Positions 16,100-24,869 of a DNA stretch of 26,753 bases are shown piece by piece. Numbering within the stretch: position 1 is the stretch's first letter; the number at the start of each line of letters is the position of its first letter. Source of the DNA: GCA-2708415 sp964351905 (lineage in GTDB: Bacteria; Pseudomonadota; Alphaproteobacteria; Micavibrionales; Micavibrionaceae); contig CAYGPG010000025.1 of assembly GCA_964351905.1 (NCBI GenBank), positions 1 through 26,753 on the forward strand, written 5' to 3'. Under the pieces are notes generated by a model that made no database searches, was not told the origin of the DNA, and was given only the letters and a program-made list of their open reading frames with translations. A program made the translations under genes and the position numbers.

Positions 16100-16945
16100 A
16101 TGGAAGATTTTTTATTTATGGATTGGGCATTACTCCTTGGCGGGATGTTTGCTCTTGCCGCAATGGCTGGTTTTTTGGCAGGATTATTGGGAATAGGAGG
16201 CGGCCTTGTTCTGGTTCCTGGCCTCTTTTTTGTTTTCACGTCATTGGGCTTTGATAGTCCTCACATCATGCATCTGGCTATTGGCACATCGCTTTCGACG
16301 ATTATGGCCACGGGGTTATCATCAGCATTTGCACATCATCGTCGGGGCAATGTTCGTTTTGATATGATCAAGACGATCGGTATTGGTATGGTGTTTGGTG
16401 TGGTGATAGGAACCTCTATTGCCTCTATCGTGACGGGGCTATGGCTGCAAATTTTCTTTGCGGTCACTCTTGTCTTTCTGGCGGGAATGATGCGCCTTAA
16501 TCCTGAAAAGATGAAAAAGAAACGTGAAATGCCTTCACAACCTTGGCCTGCGATTACAGGAACAGGGATTGGTGTTATCTCAACCTTGATGGGCATTGGT
16601 GGCGCGGCATTAAACGTGCCTTATATGACACTGCATAATATCCGTATTCATCAGGCCATCGGCAGTGCATCGGCCATGGGTTTGTTTGTCGCTGTACCGG
16701 GTGCATTGGGTTTTATCATTATTGGTTTTTTATCGCCTGAAAGCTCAATTGGTTTTCCACCATTTTCTTTTGGCTATATCAATCTTTTGGCACTGGGGGT
16801 GATTATTCCTGTGACGGTTCTCTTTGCTCCGTTGGGGGTACGTTTAGGCCACTCACTTTCGATCAAGAAAATGCGTCAGGTTTTCAGCATTTTTATGATG
16901 ATCATTGCCCTTCGTATGATCTATGAGGTTGTGCGTGCTTTTTAA
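16100..16945 (+). CDS. TauE/SafE-family (sulfite exporter-like) membrane permease
   Basis: 281 residues with seven to eight membrane segments. The two family repeats are clear: AGFLAGLLGIGGGLVLVPGL in the first half with HLAIGTSLSTIMATGLSSAFAHHRRGNV, and GVISTLMGIGGAALNVPYMT with IGSASAMGLFVAVPGALGF in the second. Family members export sulfite, sulfoacetate or other organic anions, but most, like this one, have unknown substrates. No clear ribosome site precedes 16100. An ATG at 16118 has GGAAG about 11 bases upstream and is an alternative start. The end overlaps the following gene, so it is the first gene of the plus-strand polysaccharide run. That placement hints at, but does not prove, an envelope-related substrate. 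Confidence 0.88.
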   Translation: MEDFLFMDWALLLGGMFALAAMAGFLAGLLGIGGGLVLVPGLFFVFTSLGFDSPHIMHLAIGTSLSTIMATGLSSAFAHHRRGNVRFDMIKTIGIGMVFGVVIGTSIASIVTGLWLQIFFAVTLVFLAGMMRLNPEKMKKKREMPSQPWPAITGTGIGVISTLMGIGGAALNVPYMTLHNIRIHQAIGSASAMGLFVAVPGALGFIIIGFLSPESSIGFPPFSFGYINLLALGVIIPVTVLFAPLGVRLGHSLSIKKMRQVFSIFMMIIALRMIYEVVRAF

Positions 16946-18143
16946 AGCTCTGTCATGTTCTGCTTATTTCAAAGATTGGCGCATCCTTGCATTTGGGGCA
17001 GGGCTTCTTGCTTTTGCCTTATGGGGATCGCCCACGCCGAATAATCCAGATGGTATCGAGGCCTTTATTTCCATCGCGCTTATTCTGGCTGTGGGGTGGA
17101 AGGCCATGATCGGCAGTGTCATCTTTAACAAAGATCAAAAACAAGAATACTGGCTATTGGCTGCAAAAATATTCTTCCTCTATGCGCTTTGCGTGCCTTT
17201 AATCACAGGATTATTCAATGGTTGGTCATTTCAGGCCTTGTTACGGGATATTGCGGCTTTGATATTCTTATGCCTGCCTATATTTCTGTCGTCTTATATT
17301 AAGCGGCAGAACTTACAAAAATATTTTTTTATGCTTTGCCTGATCATTGGCTTAATCTTTTCACTCCGCGTTCTTATTCCACATTTTTTACTTTTTAGAA
17401 ATACATCAGAGCTTTTATACCTTGCCAATTCACCCTTGGTTTTAATGACGGCGATCTTTCTAACAGGTTATGCCTTCTACCAATGCTATCTGGCAATCAA
17501 TGCAAAACAGATAGGTAAGCTCACTGTTTTACTATCTTTAAGCGCTCTGCCTATCATGGCGATGTTTGTTGATTTACAACGTGCTTCATTCGCGGCACTT
17601 GTTTTGTCAGGTCTTGTTTTAATGGCAATGGGCGTATTTAAGGCACCATATAAAATTATTATGCCAGCTCTTTTGATTTTAGCTGCAATCTTTTTATTTC
17701 GTGAATACTTTACTGAGGTCATGAGCGGACTGAGCCTAAAAACATCCCAAGTTGGCTTAAATATGCGCGAACAAGAATTTATGGCGGTCTGGCAGAATGT
17801 TTCACAAAATAGTCTAACTTTGTTTTTTGGAAAAGGGTGGGGAAGTGTTTTTGAATCGCCTGCCGTTGGTTATCTCAACGTGACATTCACGCATAGCTTA
17901 CTTAGCTATATTCTCTTAAAAACAGGCATAATCGGCTTATCATTGTGCCTTATTTATCTGTATTTTATATTTGAAAAGCTTATTCAAATTTTTATGCGTG
18001 ATGGAATTAAAGGGAGCGCTTTTTTATGGCCATTTTTAATCCCCATTTTGTTCTATGCCTCTCATAAATCATTTGATTATGGCTTAATGTTAACGCTAAT
18101 AATTGTTATAGCCGCAAAAACTAAGGAATTGCCTAGAACATGA
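16935..18143 (+). CDS. O-antigen polymerase/ligase-like (Wzy/WaaL) membrane protein
   Basis: About 402 residues with ten or more membrane segments and little else. A larger polar loop in the second half (MSGLSLKTSQVGLNMREQEFMAVW, then FFGKGWGS and FTHSLLSYILLKTGIIGL) is typical of the O-antigen ligase/polymerase superfamily. These proteins join lipid-linked oligosaccharides to each other or to an acceptor on the periplasmic side. Primary sequence in this superfamily is poorly conserved, so polymerase and ligase cannot be told apart. I chose the GTG at 16935 because GAGG lies six bases upstream; an ATG at 16923 is possible without such a site. It overlaps the TauE gene upstream and the GT4 gene downstream (ATGA). 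Confidence 0.78.
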   Translation: MLFKALSCSAYFKDWRILAFGAGLLAFALWGSPTPNNPDGIEAFISIALILAVGWKAMIGSVIFNKDQKQEYWLLAAKIFFLYALCVPLITGLFNGWSFQALLRDIAALIFLCLPIFLSSYIKRQNLQKYFFMLCLIIGLIFSLRVLIPHFLLFRNTSELLYLANSPLVLMTAIFLTGYAFYQCYLAINAKQIGKLTVLLSLSALPIMAMFVDLQRASFAALVLSGLVLMAMGVFKAPYKIIMPALLILAAIFLFREYFTEVMSGLSLKTSQVGLNMREQEFMAVWQNVSQNSLTLFFGKGWGSVFESPAVGYLNVTFTHSLLSYILLKTGIIGLSLCLIYLYFIFEKLIQIFMRDGIKGSAFLWPFLIPILFYASHKSFDYGLMLTLIIVIAAKTKELPRT

Positions 18144-19360
18144 TTAACAAACCATCCATTTTGATGATTAATCGTGTTTATCCACCGCAACGGGGGGCAA
18201 CGGGACGCATGATGCAAAATTTAGCGCATGGGCTAAAGCAAAGCGGCTGGTCAGTCACAATTTTGACCACAGAAGACCCGAAACTTAATTACGCGCAAGG
18301 TAAAAATGTTAAGAAAATCTTCGTTAAAGACGCAAAGAATCCTAAAACGGCGCTGGGGTGGTTCTTAAACCTAAGACGCTTAAAGTCTGCGGCGTTAAAG
18401 GCACCAAGACATGACGTCGTTTTGACTATGACGGACCCACCAATGTTGGCGTGTATTGGTCGCGCCGTGGCCAAGAAGAAAAAATCAAAACACGTGCATT
18501 GGGCACAAGATGTTTATCCTGATCTATTCCCTGTTTTAGGGATCAAGCTTCCTAAATTTGTTTATGATTTCCTTCATAAAAAATCTGTTCGCTCTATGAA
18601 TGCAGCCGACCAAGTCGTGCCTATTGGCCGCTGCATGGAAAGTTATCTCAAGCATCATGGTGTGATGGTCGAAAAAACAACTTATATTCCTAACTGGACG
18701 GATTTTGAAGTTTTGGCACCCTCGGCTAAAAAGAATGCCTTAAACATCTACCTTCCCGAAGGGGTTGCCAAAAAACCTGAAGAAATGTTTCGCGATGAAA
18801 GCCCCAAATTTCGTGTGCTCTATGCTGGAAGTATAGGCCGTGCCCATAATATGCGGGTGATCGTTGATGCTGCTGAAATTCTTTCTCAACATCAAGAAAT
18901 AGAATTTGTTTTTGTCGGGGATAGTGAAAAGCAAAGCTTTCTTGCGCAAGAACGTGCCCGACGTGGTTTAGATAATATAAAATTTATGCCATACCAGCCT
19001 ATTGAAAAACTTAGGGACGTGATGGAGGGCGGAGACCTTCATTTGGTCAGCATGCGTTCTGGCGTAAAAGGAATGCTTGTGCCGTGTAAATTTTATTCGT
19101 CTTTAAGTGCTGGTCGACCCGTTATTAATATTGGGCCAGAAGGAACAGAAATTGCACAAGTTGTTATGGAGTATCAAGCGGGGTTAACGGTATCACCCTC
19201 TGACCCCGAAGCCTTGGCAAAGGCGATTTATGATTATCGTGTTAACGGCGATTTATGGTTTCAGGCACAAGAAGGGGCATTACGTGCTTCTCAAACGTTT
19301 CACCCCAATAACTCTATCCAAAAATGGGTGGAGCTCTTGAATAAAATACGTGTATCATAA
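18140..19360 (+). CDS. Glycosyltransferase family 4 (WbuB-like)
   Basis: 406 residues with the GT-B layout. The N-terminal domain opens ILMINRVYPPQRGATGRMMQNLAHGLKQSGW, with HVHWAQDVYPDLF near 119-130 and YIPNWTDFE near 182-190. The donor-binding C-terminal domain begins VLYAGSIGRAHNM near 227 and has the late motif VPCKFYSSLSAGRPVINIGPEGTEIA near 314-339. This pattern resembles the WbuB-type subgroup, which adds sugars to lipid-linked O-antigen or capsule repeat units. Donor and acceptor are unknown. A loop of about 30 residues after the N-terminal domain (near 192-222) is rather charged. The start overlaps the preceding stop (ATGA), so it is co-translated with the polymerase-like gene. Confidence 0.9.
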   Translation: MINKPSILMINRVYPPQRGATGRMMQNLAHGLKQSGWSVTILTTEDPKLNYAQGKNVKKIFVKDAKNPKTALGWFLNLRRLKSAALKAPRHDVVLTMTDPPMLACIGRAVAKKKKSKHVHWAQDVYPDLFPVLGIKLPKFVYDFLHKKSVRSMNAADQVVPIGRCMESYLKHHGVMVEKTTYIPNWTDFEVLAPSAKKNALNIYLPEGVAKKPEEMFRDESPKFRVLYAGSIGRAHNMRVIVDAAEILSQHQEIEFVFVGDSEKQSFLAQERARRGLDNIKFMPYQPIEKLRDVMEGGDLHLVSMRSGVKGMLVPCKFYSSLSAGRPVINIGPEGTEIAQVVMEYQAGLTVSPSDPEALAKAIYDYRVNGDLWFQAQEGALRASQTFHPNNSIQKWVELLNKIRVS

Positions 19361-19365
19361 GTTCA

Positions 19366-20193
19366 ATGAATAAAGACCAAAATGATAAAGAAATGAGCTT
19401 GGGAGATCTTCTCCATAGTTTTTGGCAAGCTAAAATCTATATTCTCATTTCTATATTAATTTCTGGCATTGTTGCATTTGTCTTTGTAACGCTCGCTACG
19501 CCAAAATATAAGGCGGAAATGATTGTTGCACCGGCAGATGGCTATGCGTTGGGTGATTATGCGTCCTCCATTCAATATGATCGAATTGCGTCCTTGCCAT
19601 TTTGGCGCCCGCAAAATGATGATGGTGCTTCAACGGATTTTCACCGCTTTATCTACACAATGCGCGGCACAAATGCAGCATCCATTTTAATGAAAGATGA
19701 CAGCGTATTAAAAGGAATTCAAAAACATACAAAACACGAATTAAATACCGCCGAAGAACTATCAAAATATCTATCCCAATATATTCAGGTTGATCCTTTA
19801 GGGGCGACACCCTTAAGACGTATTCATTACGCACACCCCAATCCTGAATTTGCCGCCGCACTTTTGCGTAAAATTCATTTAGTGGCCGATCAAATGATCC
19901 GCCGCGATCGTCGTCGCCAATCCCAAAGCCGTATTGAATATCTTCAAAATGCGTTGAGCAAGACGATGAACCCCGATCACCGCAAAGGCATTACAAACTT
20001 ATTGATGCAACAAGAACATATTCAAATGCTGGCCAATCTCGATGAAGCTTACGCGGCGATTATTGTGGAGCCTGCGGCCTCTAGTCCAAGGCCAACATGG
20101 CCGAACAAGCCGCTCGTTTTTGGCGGTTTTCTTATTCTTGGCGTTATGATGGGCTATATCGTTTTTAATTTCCGTCGCGCTGAACGCAATTAA
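19366..20193 (+). CDS. Wzz-like polysaccharide co-polymerase
   Basis: 275 residues with a membrane segment at about 22-44, a helical periplasmic part and a second segment near 249-269. Just before it lies the Pro-rich stretch PAASSPRPTWPNKP typical of Wzz-type chain-length regulators. The N-terminal SLGDLLHSFWQAKIY also fits the family. The periplasmic part is short and lacks an attached cytoplasmic tyrosine kinase domain. Such proteins tune the length of polymers made by Wzy. It sits between a GT4 and a GT2 gene, five bases after one and overlapping the other by one base (TAATG). Confidence 0.85.
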   Translation: MNKDQNDKEMSLGDLLHSFWQAKIYILISILISGIVAFVFVTLATPKYKAEMIVAPADGYALGDYASSIQYDRIASLPFWRPQNDDGASTDFHRFIYTMRGTNAASILMKDDSVLKGIQKHTKHELNTAEELSKYLSQYIQVDPLGATPLRRIHYAHPNPEFAAALLRKIHLVADQMIRRDRRRQSQSRIEYLQNALSKTMNPDHRKGITNLLMQQEHIQMLANLDEAYAAIIVEPAASSPRPTWPNKPLVFGGFLILGVMMGYIVFNFRRAERN

Positions 20194-21017
20194 TGACAAA
20201 ACCTATTCCTGTTACGGTTATCATTACGACTTATAATGAAGAGCGTAATTTAGCGCGCTGTCTTGACCCCTTAAAAGATTTTAGTGAAGCCATCGTCGTT
20301 GATTCATCCAGTACAGATAAAACAAAAGACATTGCGAAAAAGCACGACGCAACAGTTATTAACTTTACATGGAATGGGGCGTATCCAAAAAAACGTCAAT
20401 GGATTTTAGAGAACGTCAAAACCCAGAATGATTTTATTTTCTTTGTTGATGCGGATGAGGTTTTAACGCCAGATATTATTAATGAAATATCTAATCTTGA
20501 TTTTAAAGCCGCAGGATATTTTGTGAAGGGGCAATATGTTTGGGCAGGAAAAGTTTTAAAGCATGGCCTTGTTAACAACAAACTCTGTTTATTTCACAAA
20601 GATAAAATTGAATTTCCCGTTGTTGATGATTTAAATATCGAAGGTATGGGGGAGATTGAAGGGCATTATCAGCCTGTCCTTAAATCTGAATACCAAAATG
20701 AAACCATAGAACAAGTGAATGCGCCCTTGCTTCATTATGCCTATGAGGGAGAGATGCATTGGAGCAAGCGTCATGCGCGCTACGCTCAATGGGAAGCGCA
20801 GATGATTAAGGATAAAGCGTACCCCAAAGACCCAGTTCCTTTTAGAGAGTTTTTAAAGAGCATATTTAAGCGGTTACCATTCAGAAGGCTTATTGCTTTT
20901 ATGCATTGTTATATCTTGAAACGTGGATTTTTGGATGGGCGTGCAGGTTATGATTTTGCCAAGTCACGTATGCATTATTATGACTTAGTCAACAAAGCCC
21001 TTAAAACGCCAATATAA
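20193..21017 (+). CDS. Glycosyltransferase family 2 (WaaE/KdtX-like)
   Basis: 274 residues with a GT-A fold: VTVIITTYNEERNLARCLDPL at the N-terminus, AIVVDSSSTDKT near 33-44 and the metal-binding DADE near 86-89 in FIFFVDADEVLTP. The KKRQW near 66-70 and the C-terminal basic helices (KSIFKRLPFRRLIAF, RGFLDGRAGYDFA) match the lipopolysaccharide core beta-glycosyltransferase subgroup (WaaE/KdtX type). It therefore probably adds a sugar to a membrane acceptor on the cytoplasmic face. The start overlaps the Wzz-like gene by one base. The last 33 bases overlap the coding end of the minus-strand GT2 gene, a true tail-to-tail overlap. Confidence 0.9.
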   Translation: MTKPIPVTVIITTYNEERNLARCLDPLKDFSEAIVVDSSSTDKTKDIAKKHDATVINFTWNGAYPKKRQWILENVKTQNDFIFFVDADEVLTPDIINEISNLDFKAAGYFVKGQYVWAGKVLKHGLVNNKLCLFHKDKIEFPVVDDLNIEGMGEIEGHYQPVLKSEYQNETIEQVNAPLLHYAYEGEMHWSKRHARYAQWEAQMIKDKAYPKDPVPFREFLKSIFKRLPFRRLIAFMHCYILKRGFLDGRAGYDFAKSRMHYYDLVNKALKTPI

Positions 21018-21740
21018 TTTAGGAGATATTTTTCTTAAAAAATAAGCAAGGGTTTGCAGAATAAATGTTTTGCAATTCTCCCAAAGCGAATAATGAAGGG
21101 CATGACGAATTTTAAATTGTTCGACACGACCTTTAAGGGCATTTTGTTCAGACACACCGCCTGATTCAAAAAGGCACAGCGGGGCAGGGACAGGCGCTAT
21201 ATTTTTGCATGACTTCATGAACCTTAATGTAAAATCATAATCAGCGGCAATCTTATATTTTAAATCATAGGTTAAGCCGTTAAGAGCGTCATTCTTATAA
21301 TACATTGCTTGATGATGGGTGATCATGCCGCGATCTATCTGCGGGTAATAGCGCGCTTTTTTATAAATTTCTTCACCGTTTAAAATTTCGAGTGCATCAC
21401 CATAAATAAAATCAGGAGAATCTTGATCAATTGTATCCGCAACATTTCTTAATGTTTCCTTAGATGCAAAAACATCCCCCGCATTCATAAAGACAATATA
21501 TCGCCCGTTTGCGCGCTCTAAACCCTTATTCATTGCATCATACAATCCACCATCAGGTTCGCTGAGATAAGGAACATTATGCTGTTTTAAATAAGAAATA
21601 GTTTTGTCACTGGATGCGCCATCCATGATGATCCATTCAAAATCTTCAAAACTTTGACTAGCAATAGAGTGATGGGTTTTGATCAGGCCATCACAATTAT
21701 TCAATGTAATCGTGACGATAGAAAAAAGTGGTTTAGTCAT
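20985..21740 (-). CDS. Glycosyltransferase family 2 (WcaA-like)
   Basis: 251 residues from the ATG at 21740. GT-A features are LFSIVTITLNNCDGLIKT, EWIIMDGASSDKT near 36-46, SEPDGGLYDAMNKGL near 60-74 and FMNAGDVF near 84-91, where the usual DxD is replaced by NAGD as in colanic-acid type enzymes. HHQAMYYK and IAADYDFTLRFM are also typical. The upstream frame is open for 12 more residues, but the chosen ATG overlaps the stop of the SLBB gene in the manner of coupled genes (ATGACTAA) and matches family length. The product probably adds a sugar to a polysaccharide repeat unit; the donor is unknown. It converges on and overlaps the other GT2 gene by 33 bases. Confidence 0.9.
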   Translation of the reverse strand: MTKPLFSIVTITLNNCDGLIKTHHSIASQSFEDFEWIIMDGASSDKTISYLKQHNVPYLSEPDGGLYDAMNKGLERANGRYIVFMNAGDVFASKETLRNVADTIDQDSPDFIYGDALEILNGEEIYKKARYYPQIDRGMITHHQAMYYKNDALNGLTYDLKYKIAADYDFTLRFMKSCKNIAPVPAPLCLFESGGVSEQNALKGRVEQFKIRHALHYSLWENCKTFILQTLAYFLRKISPKLYWRFKGFVD

Positions 21741-24183
21741 CGCCAATAGCTTCGATGTATAACCCCGAAATAGCAAGGTTTGCTAAAATTTGGCTCACAC
21801 GCCCCGCACTTTCAAGGAAGTCAAACGGTTTTGGGTCACGCGGCACGAAAATGGTGGAGCTAGGGGGGATGAATGTTGCGCTATGGTTCCACATATTGAC
21901 CTGCAAAGGTTGCGCACTGCCATCTGGATAGATCACAAAGGCACGGTCTTTATCGGCGTAATAAGTTGTACCGCCTGCCTCGCGTAAATACTCAATCGGC
22001 TCTTTATTGGCGCGGAACTGAAGGGCTGCTGGGGAGAAAACTTCACCCGCAACGCGCACTGTCATCGGGCGTTTAGGAATGTAAATTTTATCGCCTTTTT
22101 CAAGCAAGATATCTTGCTCAGGTGATGTTTTTAAAACCGCAGGATTGGCCTCTACCGTGATACGCCCGAGCGCTTTTGCATTTTTGAGTTCGGCAATCAA
22201 TGATTGCGTCGCACTGACTTGTGTCATGTCAGGTTTTTTGTCGCTGTCGGTTTGTTGTAGGCTGGCGGCTAATTTCATTTCTAAATCACGTGCTTGCGCT
22301 TCGTAACGGCTTTCTTCGCGTTTGCGTTCGCTCGCGCGGCTAAAAATCGCGGCATCGGGATAGGAGTGATCAGTCATGCCGCCTGCACGCTCAATCAGGC
22401 TCGATAATGTATCACCAGGCATCAAATCATAACGACCAGGATGGTTTACCTCGCCGCTCAACATTACGCTTTGATCGGCAATTTTGTGGAACTTCTGATT
22501 GACGCGAATGGTATCGCCTGCTTGCACCATGATCGATGATTTATCATCACTTAGCAGGTTAATAATTTTGCGCCCTTGGTCGCGTGATGTGAGTTCAATA
22601 TTCTCCTGATTAGCCTCCAAGGACACGCCCCCCGCTACAGCCAAAATGTTTTCTAACGTGGTGCCATTGACTATAGGGTACGCCCCTGTTTGGCGCACGG
22701 CACCGCGTACGAAGGCGGCACGTTCATTTAAAAACGCCCGCAAGATAGGATCATCAATCATATCTTCTAGCTTATTAGAGCTCATTGATATTTTTTGTAA
22801 TAACGGGTTACTATCTTCACTTTCAGTAATATCCAAATTTCTAATCTGTGGTAAAGAAAAAAGACGCACCGTGTCCCCATCACCCAATTCCAAATTAAAG
22901 CTTTTGTTCAAGACTTGATAAGGGGAAAATTCGATGAGTTTTTTGGTTAGTTGTTTGGGGTCTTGGCGTTCAATCACGCCGATAAGCGGATAAATATCTT
23001 GCCCCAAAATTTTTGCATCAGAAATAAGATCTGCCAAGGTTTTTGCTTTTTTTAAATCATGCGCCCCCGGTTGGCGAGTGGTGCCTGAAAGGGTAATAGA
23101 ACTGCTGCGTTTTTGCTCGCTTTGTGCGACCATCAAAATGGTTCCGTCGCCAAAAATACGATTTTCAGGCGTTCCTATTTCTTCCACGGTCTCTTGCCCA
23201 TCCGTTGTATATTCCAACTTCATATAACGGTTTTGACCGGGCGTCATGACGCCGCCAGAAAGTCCAAGGGCTTGATGCAGGCTAACTTTTTCGCCTTTAC
23301 GAATTTCATAAATTGCAGGGCGTTTGACACTGCCCGATACCGCCATGGTTGATCCAATTGGTGGTACAATAATACGATCCCCGTCTTGAAGCAGACGATC
23401 CGCGCCACCACCATTGGCCATGAGTAGTTGGTAGAGGTCAATATAATAACTTCTACCATTGCGCACTAATTTAATGTGACGCAACGATCCATCTTTTTGC
23501 ACACCGCCTGCTTCGTTCAGGGCATCAAGCGCGGTATGAAATGACGTCAGGCTTTTACGCCCGGGCTGCTTAACATGCCCCACAACCAAAACGCCAATTT
23601 GGCGCACACCTGCAAGGGAGACATAAATTTGGGTGTTATGTAGATTCTCTATTTCTTTTTGTAAGGCTTGGGTGACGTCATCTAAACTGCGCCCTGCGGC
23701 ATTAATGGGTGCAAGGTCTCTAACGACCAATAACCCTTGATTATCAATTTGGTATGTTTGACGCTCGTTAAATTGACCACGTAAAATCACATTTAACTTA
23801 TCGCCCGCGCTTAAAATATAATCGCCTTGGACGGATCCTGCGGGGATGGATGTATTTGTTGTTGCCGCGCTCGCGCCCGTGAACAATTCGTAGCCATATT
23901 GCTCCAACTCATCGACGATTCGCTCGGAATAAAGCTCCTCTAAAGCAGATTTTTTAAAGGACTGAACCGCTACAGAGCTTTGTTTAGGATAACCGTCCAA
24001 GCTTTCCAAATCCGCAAGATTGATTTTCTTAGGCATGATATCGCGGTCATTATCATAGGTGGGGGCTTGTTCTGACCACGCACCATCAATCGGCATAACA
24101 AGCCGCGCGCCCTCATTTGCGAATGACGCTGAGGATAATGTAAGGCCAAACAGGCATAAAGAAGTCAGTAGGGCAGGGCGCAT
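21733..24183 (-). CDS. Large polysaccharide export protein with multiple SLBB domains (Wza-like)
   Basis: 816 residues. A Sec signal peptide (ALLTSLCLFGLTLSSASFA) is followed by a polar segment and a polysaccharide-export domain near 119-192 (GDYILSAGDKLNVILRG and QIDNQGLLVV). Then come repeated SLBB units, each marked by a GxVxxPGxY-like turn: near 202 (GHVKQPGRK), 284 (GSVKRPAIY), 367 (GTTRQPGAH), 494 (GAVRQTGAY), 577 (GEVNHPGRY) and 713 (GEVFSPAAL). A charged helical insert (about 616-675) separates the last two. There is no lipobox, unlike E. coli Wza. Length is about twice that of Wza. It would form or gate the outer-membrane exit for the polymer made by the neighbours. A promoter lies at 24219-24247; no clear ribosome site precedes the ATG. 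Confidence 0.92.
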   Translation of the reverse strand: MRPALLTSLCLFGLTLSSASFANEGARLVMPIDGAWSEQAPTYDNDRDIMPKKINLADLESLDGYPKQSSVAVQSFKKSALEELYSERIVDELEQYGYELFTGASAATTNTSIPAGSVQGDYILSAGDKLNVILRGQFNERQTYQIDNQGLLVVRDLAPINAAGRSLDDVTQALQKEIENLHNTQIYVSLAGVRQIGVLVVGHVKQPGRKSLTSFHTALDALNEAGGVQKDGSLRHIKLVRNGRSYYIDLYQLLMANGGGADRLLQDGDRIIVPPIGSTMAVSGSVKRPAIYEIRKGEKVSLHQALGLSGGVMTPGQNRYMKLEYTTDGQETVEEIGTPENRIFGDGTILMVAQSEQKRSSSITLSGTTRQPGAHDLKKAKTLADLISDAKILGQDIYPLIGVIERQDPKQLTKKLIEFSPYQVLNKSFNLELGDGDTVRLFSLPQIRNLDITESEDSNPLLQKISMSSNKLEDMIDDPILRAFLNERAAFVRGAVRQTGAYPIVNGTTLENILAVAGGVSLEANQENIELTSRDQGRKIINLLSDDKSSIMVQAGDTIRVNQKFHKIADQSVMLSGEVNHPGRYDLMPGDTLSSLIERAGGMTDHSYPDAAIFSRASERKREESRYEAQARDLEMKLAASLQQTDSDKKPDMTQVSATQSLIAELKNAKALGRITVEANPAVLKTSPEQDILLEKGDKIYIPKRPMTVRVAGEVFSPAALQFRANKEPIEYLREAGGTTYYADKDRAFVIYPDGSAQPLQVNMWNHSATFIPPSSTIFVPRDPKPFDFLESAGRVSQILANLAISGLYIEAIGDD

Positions 24184-24218
24184 AGAAGAGGCGAATCACT
24201 ATTAATTTTTCTGCTTAA

Positions 24219-24247
24219 ACTATACCCTTGTATGCGTTTATTGTGAA
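24219..24247 (-). promoter_or_regulatory. Promoter of the SLBB export gene
   Basis: On minus, -35 TTCACA (24247-24242, five of six consensus bases) is followed after 17 bases by -10 TATAGT (24224-24219). The start site would lie near 24212, about 28 bases before the ATG at 24183. It interleaves with the oppositely directed promoter at 24228-24255. Confidence 0.6.
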
Positions 24248-24255
24248 TCTATAAT
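24228..24255 (+). promoter_or_regulatory. Promoter candidate of the DUF1489 gene
   Basis: -35 TTGTAT (24228-24233), 16 bases, then a perfect -10 TATAAT (24250-24255). The -10 lies in the spacer of an inverted repeat, TGAATC (24244-24249) and GATTCA (24257-24262), which could be an operator. Confidence 0.5.
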
Positions 24256-24324
24256 TGATTCAATCACTTAACGCTGTGGATAGGGGGCTTGCGCGATACG
24301 CCTTTGGGCATTAAAAATGACCAC

Positions 24325-24759
24325 ATGACAGTCCATATGATTAAATTAGTTGTCGGTGTAGAGGATTTGGAGCATTTCTACCAAATCCAGCAACATTCCT
24401 TGCTTGATTTTAACGGTGTTCTCGCGAATCCCGTGCGTACCCGTTTTAAGCCCAAACGCGAAGACGAGATAATTGGCGGTGGTTCTCTCTATAGAGTGAT
24501 TAAAAACAAAATCTGCTGTCGGCAGAAGATTATTGGGTTTGATCAATATGAAAGTCCTGACAAAGGCACGCAAACGCTTATCATGGTGGAGCCAGAGATT
24601 ATCCAAGTCTATTCCACGCCCAAACGCCCGTTCCAAGGCTGGCGATACCTAGAAGCCAAAGACGCCCCCAAAGACCGCGGCGTATATTTGGGTGAGAATC
24701 AATTAGGCGACATCCCCGAAGATTTAGAGAACGATCTAGCAGAGGCGGGCTTGTTGTAA
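24325..24759 (+). CDS. DUF1489 family protein
   Basis: 144 residues from the ATG at 24325. The sequence follows the DUF1489 family closely: VHMIKLVVGVEDLEHF, TRFKPKREDEIIGGGSLYRVIK, CRQKIIGFDQYE, LIMVEPEIIQV and the hallmark RPFQGWRYLEAKDAPKDRG. The family is found mainly in alphaproteobacteria and has no established function. The open frame extends to a TTG at 24289, but family members begin with the T-x-H-x-I-K-L pattern, so I prefer 24325. No clear ribosome site precedes either. It is divergent from the SLBB gene and shares an overlapping promoter region with it. Confidence 0.88.
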   Translation: MTVHMIKLVVGVEDLEHFYQIQQHSLLDFNGVLANPVRTRFKPKREDEIIGGGSLYRVIKNKICCRQKIIGFDQYESPDKGTQTLIMVEPEIIQVYSTPKRPFQGWRYLEAKDAPKDRGVYLGENQLGDIPEDLENDLAEAGLL

Positions 24760-24869
24760 GGTAATTACTAAATATTCCCCACCTGTGAATAAATAAACCA
24801 AAACCCTTTTATCGAAATTCATAATATGCATATCTAGTATGCATAATAAGTTTATTATATGAGGTTTTT

